Shown: piece after piece, positions 41,607 to 48,128 of the stretch
How the letters are laid out: each line of letters begins with the position of its first letter
Numbering within the stretch: the first letter of the stretch is position 1
Origin: an uncultured Ralstonia sp.
Lineage (GTDB): Bacteria > Pseudomonadota > Gammaproteobacteria > Burkholderiales > Burkholderiaceae
Assembly (NCBI GenBank): GCA_913056305.1
Contig: CAJXMR010000012.1
Location: 1-53,256 of the forward strand
Direction: 5' to 3'
Length of the DNA stretch: 53,256 nt
Notes under the pieces: generated by a model
Seen by the model: only the letters and a program-made list of their open reading frames with translations
Told to the model about the DNA's origin: nothing
Database searches by the model: none
Program-made: the position numbers and the translations under genes

Positions 41607-43463
41607 CTACAGCAAGCCGCCGGCCTTCAGCCCGGCAGCAACGGCGAGCTTCTTGCCCGGCCCCGCCACCACCATCCAGTTGTTGCCCTGCCGGGTGATG
41701 CTGGCCTGCCCGCTCTCCACGCGCGGCTCGGCATAGCGGTCGGCCGGGAACAGCCAGGTCAGCTGGTCGAGCGAGGCCGGGTTCTCTGCGCTCACGCGCA
41801 CGACGTTGCGCTCCGATGTCACCTGCCAGACGGTTTGCTCGCGCCGCTCGGCAAACTCGGCCATCTGCGTGATGGTGTGCCAGTGGAACCGCTTGCGAGC
41901 TTCCTCGGCATCAGCCGCGGCGAGCAGCGCCTCGATGGCGTGCAGGTAGCGCACCGCGCCCGGCGGGTGGAAGTAGATCAGGCGGATCTCGCCCGTATCG
42001 GTGGTGAACTTGACCAGCGAGGTCAGCCACGCCGCGATCTCCGGCTCGGGGATATGCGCCATGTCGGCTTCTTCGATGGTCGCGTACTCCCCGTAGGTCT
42101 GCACCGGGAACGACCAGATATGTTCGTCGCGGCGGCCGTTGCGGTAGGTGCGCGTGGGTCCCTGGCCGATGTTGCCCGTGAAGTAGTAGCCCTTGACGTT
42201 GTGCTCGTCCAGCCAGCGTGTGGCCCATTCGGGCTGGTTGCCGGTGGGCGCGGAGTACTCGGTCTGCGGCTTGCCGGTCAGCGCCTCGATGGCGTCGGCG
42301 TTCTTCTGCAGATAGGTCTCCATGGACGCCTGGTTGTCCTCGCTGACGTTCAGGCCGAACCAGTCGTGGATCCAGCCCCCATGACTGCCCACCTCGTGCC
42401 CCTGGCGCATGAGCCCGTGCACCACCTCGGCAAACGCGTGGTTGTTGGCCAGGTTCACGCCCAGGCCGTCGGTGAACTGGCGCTGGTCGGGGCCGGCGGT
42501 GATGTGGAAGCTGAACGGGCCGCGCTTGAACACGCCGTCCTGGATCAGGCGGTCGGTGGCGTCGATGCAGATGCGCGCGTCGCAGTGCCAGTTCAGCACC
42601 AGGCCGCCCACCCCCTGCGGTGCCGGCGACAGGCGCGGCTGCTCCAGCACATGGCCGGCGAAGTAGCTCAGGAAGCCGTGCATCAGCACGCCGTCGGTGC
42701 GCAGCTTGAGATAGGTCAGTGGCAGGTTGACGAACAGCACACGGCCCTTGCCCACGGCGCGCTCACCCGCGATCACGGTGTTGTCCTCCGCGCGCAGTAG
42801 CACTCGGCCCTGGTAGTCCTTGCCGGTATGTAGGGTGGGGTAGCGGAGCTTGTCCTCGCCGTAGCCCGACAGCACCGCGCGTCCGTCCACCACGATCCAG
42901 CGGCCCGGCGGGATGTGCAGGTCGACCATGTCGGCGGGCTGGCCGTAGACCGTCACCTGGGTCGCCATCTTGTCGCCCAGCGTGGAGTAGAAGCCGTAGG
43001 GCACGCCCGCCAGCGTCGACAGGCGCGACGCGCCATCCTCGTAGTAGCCCTTTTCGTTGAGGATGCCGGCGTCGTACACCTGCATGAGCGCGCCGCCCTC
43101 CTGCACGAACTGACCGATCTTGTTGATGAGCGAGGTGGTCATCGCGCGGTGCACGGTGTCGGGCAGGATCACGCCCGCGAAGGTACGCGCGCCGTCCAGG
43201 CCATGGCGCGCAAACTCCGACGCGCTCATGGTGCGCAGGCGCACGCCCTCTTCCAGGGCGGCGTCCTCCCAGGCCTGCGCGTAGATGCGGTTCTCGGCGC
43301 CCAGGTTGTCGGGCAGCACCAGCACGATGTCGTCGGTCTGCGGCCGGCCGGGGCCGGCGCTGATGCTGCGGTAGACCAACAGGACGCAGGCCAGCAGTGC
43401 GATGAGGATCAGCGCGCTGGTCTGGTGCTTGCGCCAGTGGATGGGGTTCGTGTTCGTGCTCAT
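41607..43463 (-). CDS. Membrane-anchored polysaccharide deacetylase (NodB-type)
   Basis: 618 residues from the ATG at 43463, overlapping the previous stop as ATGA. One N-terminal membrane helix (ALILIALLACVLLVYR) anchors it facing the periplasm. Residues ~40-270 form an alpha/beta domain like a glutamine-amidotransferase/beta-galactosidase middle fold (DDIVLVLPDNLGAENRIYAQ, GGALMQVYDAGILNEKG, GKGRVLFVNLPLTY). The deacetylase domain follows, with LVLNWHCDARI (catalytic/metal Asp), EVGSHGGWIHDWFG (His-x3-His), SAPTGNQPEW and LIYFHPPGAV. It would remove acetyl groups from a hexosamine-containing polymer as PgaB and PelA do. A C-terminal beta segment follows. Confidence 0.85.
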   Translation of the reverse strand: MSTNTNPIHWRKHQTSALILIALLACVLLVYRSISAGPGRPQTDDIVLVLPDNLGAENRIYAQAWEDAALEEGVRLRTMSASEFARHGLDGARTFAGVILPDTVHRAMTTSLINKIGQFVQEGGALMQVYDAGILNEKGYYEDGASRLSTLAGVPYGFYSTLGDKMATQVTVYGQPADMVDLHIPPGRWIVVDGRAVLSGYGEDKLRYPTLHTGKDYQGRVLLRAEDNTVIAGERAVGKGRVLFVNLPLTYLKLRTDGVLMHGFLSYFAGHVLEQPRLSPAPQGVGGLVLNWHCDARICIDATDRLIQDGVFKRGPFSFHITAGPDQRQFTDGLGVNLANNHAFAEVVHGLMRQGHEVGSHGGWIHDWFGLNVSEDNQASMETYLQKNADAIEALTGKPQTEYSAPTGNQPEWATRWLDEHNVKGYYFTGNIGQGPTRTYRNGRRDEHIWSFPVQTYGEYATIEEADMAHIPEPEIAAWLTSLVKFTTDTGEIRLIYFHPPGAVRYLHAIEALLAAADAEEARKRFHWHTITQMAEFAERREQTVWQVTSERNVVRVSAENPASLDQLTWLFPADRYAEPRVESGQASITRQGNNWMVVAGPGKKLAVAAGLKAGGLL

Positions 43464-44470
43464 TGCGAGATGGCCATGGCGTGCGAGAGCCCGATCCAGG
43501 CGCCCTCTTCCATCAGGTTCCAGCGGCCCTCGCTGCGCCATTGCGCGGCCGCCTGCAGCCACGCGGCCGCGACTTTCCTATCCCCGAGCTGGTACGCCGC
43601 CCAGGCGATCAGCCCCCAGGGGAACGGATCGGCCTTGCCGGCGAGCCAGGCGCGCTCGTAGCGGTGCTTCCACACCGCCCATTTGCGCAGGGCGACGGGG
43701 CCGGTGTCCAGGTCGAAGACCCACAGGTAGACCGGGGTCACGGCGTTGGGATAGAAGCCCGGCGGCGTGGGCGGCAGGCTGGCGTACTCTGGTTCGAGCG
43801 CGCCGTCGAATCGGTAGTTGAAGGAGCGGGTGAGCCCGTTCAGCATCTGCGTATGCGATGGCAGCGCGCCCAGCTCGCGCGCATAGCGCGCTGCGGTCCG
43901 CGGGTCGGCTCGCAGGTACCGCAGCGCGCCGATCACTTCCACGTTGTCGGCAAAGTAGGCTTCCGTGCGGCCGGTGAGCGCCTGGAAAGTCTCGCGCCGC
44001 GGGTCCCACAGCGTGGCCAGGTTTTCGAGCGATTTGCCGCAGCTGGCCTGCAGGCGCACGGGGCCCTGCAGCACCTCGTTGACCAGCAGGCACCAGAACA
44101 CCGCGAGCGAGTCGTCGGCATCGGCCAGGCCGCAGGCGACCCAGCTATCGCCGCCACTGCGGCAGATGCGCGGGAACGGGCCGTTGGCCTGCTGGTACGG
44201 CAGCAGCCAGTCGGCCAGGGCGGCAGCGTTCGCGCGCACGTCGACCCCCAGGCGGTGGGCCACCAGCAGGGCCTCGATCGCGGCGTAGGGCTCCACGTAA
44301 TCGCCTTTGGCGAACACGGTCATGGCACCGTCGGGGGTGGTGAAGTCTGCGAACACGGGGGCGCTCTCGGTGGCGGGTGCAGCGGGCGCAGCGGCCATCA
44401 CCGTCATGGAGAAGACGAGCCCCCCCCCCAGCACGGCAGCACAGCGGCGGGCAAACCGGAAGCAGATCAT
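43460..44470 (-). CDS. Exported glycosidase-like protein (predicted six-hairpin fold) with a G10 tract near its start
   Basis: 336 residues; ATG at 44470 with AAGGAG upstream. Signal peptide to about residue 32. The mature part is helical with Trp/Tyr/Asp-rich loops, resembling (alpha/alpha)6-barrel glycoside hydrolases or lyases: AKGDYVEPYAAIEALLVAHR, WLLPYQQANGPFPRICR, LADADDSLAVFWCLLVNE and WVFDLDTGPVALRKWA. No precise GH family is claimed. A periplasmic hydrolase such as BcsZ is common in polysaccharide operons and trims the polymer. Codons ~15-18 (LGGG) are written with ten consecutive G, so slippage would shift the frame and switch the gene off. Confidence 0.7.
   Translation of the reverse strand: MICFRFARRCAAVLGGGLVFSMTVMAAAPAAPATESAPVFADFTTPDGAMTVFAKGDYVEPYAAIEALLVAHRLGVDVRANAAALADWLLPYQQANGPFPRICRSGGDSWVACGLADADDSLAVFWCLLVNEVLQGPVRLQASCGKSLENLATLWDPRRETFQALTGRTEAYFADNVEVIGALRYLRADPRTAARYARELGALPSHTQMLNGLTRSFNYRFDGALEPEYASLPPTPPGFYPNAVTPVYLWVFDLDTGPVALRKWAVWKHRYERAWLAGKADPFPWGLIAWAAYQLGDRKVAAAWLQAAAQWRSEGRWNLMEEGAWIGLSHAMAISQ
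44420..44429. repeat. C10/G10 homopolymer in the signal-peptide codons of the glycosidase-like gene
   Basis: Ten C on the plus strand, ten G in the coding strand, about 40 bases after the ATG. A change of one base would frameshift nearly the whole protein. In the given sequence the frame is ON. Confidence 0.9.
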
Positions 44471-44482
44471 CGATGCACTCCT

Positions 44483-45526
44483 TTACGCGTCCACACGAGC
44501 GAACTCGTGCGCGGTGATGACCCCGTGGACAATGCAGCCCGGGGCGACGAACAGGCGGTTGCAGACGAGCGTGGTCGGCGCATCGGGGCGGCCGATGCGG
44601 CAGTTCGGGCCCAGGACGATGTCTTCGAAGCCGATCAGCGGGCCCAGCACGGCGCTACCGGCACCGATCTCGAGATTCTTCCGGGCCGACAGCGTCCCGA
44701 TAATGCGCACGCCGCTACCGGTGCGCAGGTGCCCGTGCGTCTTGATGCTGCCGGCCAGCACCGTGCCGTCGGACACATGGCAGTTGCCGCGCACCACGTA
44801 GTCGCAATCGGTTGCGTCGTCGGCCGCGAGGTTGGCGTCACCATCCAGCACGCGCCGCTGGGTGCTGGGCTGCGGCATGTCGACCGGCTGCGCGGCCGCG
44901 CTGACATCGCCGAACGCCACCTCCGCCGCGCCGGCGCGCTCGAAGCGCGCGGGCGCCTCGACATGCACGCGCGCCTGGGCCGTAACGCGACCGTCGACGC
45001 GCACGTTGGGCAGCAGGCGGACGCTGCGGCCATGCACCCAGCGCTGCACCCTCACGTTCTCGCCGAGGAGGATGTCGCCTTCGGCCAGGCATGCGCGCAA
45101 CTGGGTGTCGTGCTCGACCTCCACGTCCTGCCCTACGTACAGATCCGCGCGGACCCGGCTGCGCGCCGCCAGCCAGGCATTGCCTGGGAACACCACGATA
45201 TGGTTGGCCGTGCCCAGTGCACGCGCGAGCGCCGACGGCTCGCCGTCCGGCAGCGTGCGCGGGTCGACGCCGACGCTCAGCTCCGCGCTGGTGGGCACCG
45301 CATAGGCCATGCCCGCCTCGCGCATTGCGTCAAGATCGACGCCGTGCTGTTCCATCAGCCGCCGGCGGAAGCTATTGGCAAAGAACGTGAGGCTGTTGGG
45401 CTGGTCGCGGCGCATCGGCAGCGGCGCGTAATCGGTCGGGCGCAGCCACTCGGCCAGCGCCGGCACAAACGGCAGCAGCACCAGGCCCGCCACCGTTCCG
45501 GTCAGTAGAAAATAGTTCGCGATCAT
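44483..45526 (-). CDS. Membrane-anchored bactofilin-like (polymer-forming) protein of the exopolysaccharide operon
   Basis: 347 residues from the ATG at 45526, overlapping the GT2 stop as ATGA. One N-terminal membrane helix (YFLLTGTVAGLVLLPFVPAL). A central and C-terminal series of short Gly/Asp/Val repeats follows (GQDVEVEHDTQLRACLAEGD, VRLLPNVRVDGRVTAQARVH, NCHVSDGTVLAGSIKTHGHL, TGSGVRIIGTLSARKNLEIG, NCRIGRPD) that look like turns of a bactofilin or hexapeptide-type beta-helix. Bactofilins form membrane-associated scaffolds; a hexapeptide-like acyltransferase is the alternative, though no catalytic His is evident. Placed right after the synthase, it may organise the polymer machine. Confidence 0.65.
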   Translation of the reverse strand: MIANYFLLTGTVAGLVLLPFVPALAEWLRPTDYAPLPMRRDQPNSLTFFANSFRRRLMEQHGVDLDAMREAGMAYAVPTSAELSVGVDPRTLPDGEPSALARALGTANHIVVFPGNAWLAARSRVRADLYVGQDVEVEHDTQLRACLAEGDILLGENVRVQRWVHGRSVRLLPNVRVDGRVTAQARVHVEAPARFERAGAAEVAFGDVSAAAQPVDMPQPSTQRRVLDGDANLAADDATDCDYVVRGNCHVSDGTVLAGSIKTHGHLRTGSGVRIIGTLSARKNLEIGAGSAVLGPLIGFEDIVLGPNCRIGRPDAPTTLVCNRLFVAPGCIVHGVITAHEFARVDA

Positions 45527-46854
45527 GAGCCTTCCGCCCCAGGCCGGGCCGGGGCCTCGCCGCTCACCATGCTGGCCACGCCGGCGGCTTCGGTGCGGAA
45601 GCGCTCGGTCTTGTCCCACACCAGCTCACGCTTGTTCCAGGCGTCCATCACCTGCGTAAGCGCCGCGCGCGAGATCGTCACCATGCTGATCAGGAAGCCG
45701 AACAGGTTCAGCGGCAGCAGGCGGATGCGGTTGCGGTGGCCATCGAGGTAGGTAGCCGCTGCAATCTCGAAGAAGGCGGCATTGCTGCCCAGCCCGCCAT
45801 AGCACACCAGCGCGGCCAGGAAGATCCAGCCCGAGACGATGGACTGCGCCGCCGCGTAGAACAGGATCACCGCCACCACCCAGCCCAGCAGCTGGACCAT
45901 CGGCATGACGAAGATCAGCAGCAGCAGCGCGCCGTCGAGCCGCTCGATGCGGCCGATGCGGTCGTTGGCCAGCAGCTTGCGGATGTTGTTGACCATCACC
46001 TGGTTGTGGCCGCGCGACCAGCGGCTGATCTGCTTCAGGCGCACCGGCCAGACTTCGGGCACCTCTTCGTAGCACTCCGAGCGGTTCTGGTAGACCGTCT
46101 TCCAGCCGTGCTGCAGCAGGCGGAAGGTCACATCGGTGTCTTCGGCCAGCGTGTCGATGTTCCAGCCGCCGATGTCGTCCAGCGCGCGGCGGCGGATGCC
46201 GCCCACGGTGCCGCCATACTGCGGCACCAGGCCGAGGTTCATGCGGGCGGTCTGGTCCACCTGGTAGCCACCGGCGCGCTCCAGGTCGAGCAGGCGCGTG
46301 AGCAGGTTGGTGCCGGCGTTGACGGGCACCACGCGCCCCATGATCGCGCCGACTTCCGGATCGAAGAACGGCGCCACCAGCTGCTTGATCAGGCCGCGTG
46401 CCGGCAGGTAGTCGGCATCGAACACGATCATGATCTCGGCGTCGATCAACTGGGTGGCATCGCGCAGCGCAGCCGCCTTGCCGGGCCGCCCTTCGGTGCG
46501 ATGGAACAGTTGGAAGCGGCCCGGATTGCGCGCCGCGATCTCGTCGATGATCTCGCGCGTGCGGTCTTTCGACCGGTCGTTGACCGGCATGATGGTCATC
46601 TTGTCGCGCGGGTAGTCCACCAGCAGCAGCGCATTGAGGCAGTCGGCAATCACGCGCTCCTCGTTATGCGCCGCCACGCAGACCACCACGCGCGGCCAGA
46701 CCCCCTGCTCGATGTCGAGGTAGGGCTGGCGTTGGCGGCCGAACAACCGGTTGAGCGTGAACACATAGTGCCGCGCGGTGTAGATCACCAGCAGCGTGAT
46801 GATGCAGAACGCGAGGCCCAGCAGGATGTCGATGGCGAGCGCAGAGAGGTCCAT
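45523..46854 (-). CDS. Family 2 glycosyltransferase, processive polysaccharide synthase (PgaC/BcsA-like)
   Basis: 443 residues from the ATG at 46854 (an in-frame GTG ten codons earlier is possible; neither has a strong ribosome site). N-terminal membrane helix, then the GT-A domain: VVCVAAHNEE, VNDRSKD, IVFDADYLP (DxD), LAEDTDVTFRLL (catalytic Asp region) and QISRWSRGH (Q-x-x-R-W), the set that marks processive beta-linked polymer synthases. Two or more C-terminal membrane helices (LLLLIFVMPMVQLLGWVVAV) follow. It polymerises a nucleotide-sugar at the inner membrane; with a deacetylase in the operon the product may be a poly-N-acetylhexosamine, by inference only. First gene of the operon and divergent from the REC-AraC regulator. 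Confidence 0.9.
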   Translation of the reverse strand: MDLSALAIDILLGLAFCIITLLVIYTARHYVFTLNRLFGRQRQPYLDIEQGVWPRVVVCVAAHNEERVIADCLNALLLVDYPRDKMTIMPVNDRSKDRTREIIDEIAARNPGRFQLFHRTEGRPGKAAALRDATQLIDAEIMIVFDADYLPARGLIKQLVAPFFDPEVGAIMGRVVPVNAGTNLLTRLLDLERAGGYQVDQTARMNLGLVPQYGGTVGGIRRRALDDIGGWNIDTLAEDTDVTFRLLQHGWKTVYQNRSECYEEVPEVWPVRLKQISRWSRGHNQVMVNNIRKLLANDRIGRIERLDGALLLLIFVMPMVQLLGWVVAVILFYAAAQSIVSGWIFLAALVCYGGLGSNAAFFEIAAATYLDGHRNRIRLLPLNLFGFLISMVTISRAALTQVMDAWNKRELVWDKTERFRTEAAGVASMVSGEAPARPGAEGS

Positions 46855-47327
46855 GATCGCGGTCAGGTTGCGCGCGCCTTGCACGCCGAAGGGCGGACTT
46901 CGGCAGCAACGCCGAACGCGCTCAAAGACCGATCGCCGGCCGGGCAGTCTACGCGCCGCATGGAAATCCCCGTTACAATTTTTGCAAGGTCGGCGCGAGT
47001 CTATGAAGAACGGTGCAGCAGTGTCTATAGAACGAATGCGCTAAAACGCAAACTGATCCGGCTGGCAATCGCACCCGCTCCATGTGCACGTCTGATATAC
47101 AAACCGACCCCAGCCGCGCAAAACAGGGGCGCAATGTACAGCGCGCCTGTGCGGATGCGCAGGGTGGACTTTTGCGCGAATGCGGAATTGTTTTGCTGCA
47201 AGGGAAAATATTTCTGGCCTGCGGCTGTTTTGGAGAAACCGCCCCTGGCACCCCCGCCGAAGGTGGGGTAGGCCAGGGGCGCGGGTTCGCACGCTGCGCC
47301 GGGCCCTGCGTGTTCTAATTGCGCCCC
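46855..47327. promoter_or_regulatory. Divergent promoter region of the exopolysaccharide operon and REC-AraC regulator
   Basis: 473 bases without a convincing gene; notably AT-richer in the middle (around 47180-47215). It ends in a strong hairpin at 47241-47280 close to the regulator start. Promoters of both transcription units should lie here, but no clear -35/-10 pair can be singled out by eye. Confidence 0.4.
47241..47280. other. Long hairpin in the leader of the REC-AraC regulator gene
   Basis: GCCCCTGGC...GCCAGGGGC outer stem with an inner ACCCC/GGGGT stem around a short loop, 48 bases before the regulator ATG. There is no T-run. It may be a leader structure or processing signal, or the end of a short upstream RNA. 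Confidence 0.4.
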
Positions 47328-48128
47328 ATGATGGGCAACCCGACTTCCCTGTATTCCGATCCGCTGCGAGGTCAGCGCATCCTCGTCGTTGACGACGTCG
47401 ACGAGAGCCGCATGTTGCTGGTGGATTTTCTCCAGCAGCGGGGCTGCCGCATCTACATCGCCAGGGACGGCCAGGACGGCGTGCGGAAGGCGCAGAGCGT
47501 GCGGCCCGACCTGATCCTGATGGACATCCGCATGCCGGTATGCGATGGCATGACCGCGTGCCGCCTGCTCAAGGCCAATCCGGTGACGCGCGCCATTCCC
47601 CTGATCTTCCTGACCTCCGCGGCGCTGCCCCATGAGCGTGTGGCAGGCCTCTCAGCCGGCGCGGTGGACTATGTGACCAAGCCATTCGATTTCGAGGAAG
47701 TCCGGTTGCGGCTGTGCGTCCACCTGAAACCATCTGTGCCGGCAACCACGGACCACCGCACCGACGACGAAGAAGTGAATGCCGCCTCCAGCACGCTGGA
47801 TGTGATCCTGTATCGGGCAACGCGCAAGCTTTTGCTCGAAAGGCTGGCCGAGACCCCAAGCCTGACCGAGCTTGCCGCCGCCGTTGGCACCAATGCGCGC
47901 CGCCTCAACGCGGCGTTCAGGCAGTGCGTGGGCGTGACGGTGTTCGATTTTCTGCGTGAACAACGCATGAAGGAGGCGCGGCGCTTGCTGTCCGAGACCT
48001 CGCTCGAAGTGCAGGCGATCGCGCGCGAGCTCGGCTATGGCGGCACCGCCAATTTCTCCACCGCGTTCCGCGAGCGCTTTGGCCTGTCGCCCAGCCAGTT
48101 CAGGCAGGCGTTGGGAGAGCGCGGGTAA
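47328..48128 (+). CDS. Response regulator with AraC-type DNA-binding output
   Basis: 266 residues. ATG at 47328 (the next codon is also ATG); no strong ribosome site. REC domain residues ~15-130: ILVVDDVDESR acidic pair, phospho-Asp66 in LILMDIRMPVCDG, LTSA and the Lys in VDYVTKPFD. After a short linker, an AraC/XylS double helix-turn-helix at ~165-262 (LAAAVGTNARRLNAAFRQ, AIARELGYGGTANFSTAFRERFGLSPSQFR). REC-AraC fusions are far rarer than REC-LuxR or REC-OmpR ones. Its TAA stop shares an A with the ATG of the next gene (TAATG), so it is translated with the hybrid kinase. Divergent from the exopolysaccharide operon, its most likely target. Confidence 0.92.
   Translation: MMGNPTSLYSDPLRGQRILVVDDVDESRMLLVDFLQQRGCRIYIARDGQDGVRKAQSVRPDLILMDIRMPVCDGMTACRLLKANPVTRAIPLIFLTSAALPHERVAGLSAGAVDYVTKPFDFEEVRLRLCVHLKPSVPATTDHRTDDEEVNAASSTLDVILYRATRKLLLERLAETPSLTELAAAVGTNARRLNAAFRQCVGVTVFDFLREQRMKEARRLLSETSLEVQAIARELGYGGTANFSTAFRERFGLSPSQFRQALGERG

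Noticed and set aside
47025..47633. 202-codon minus-strand frame across the regulator start
   Set aside because: Antisense to the REC domain for half its length, and the remainder covers the divergent promoter and hairpin.
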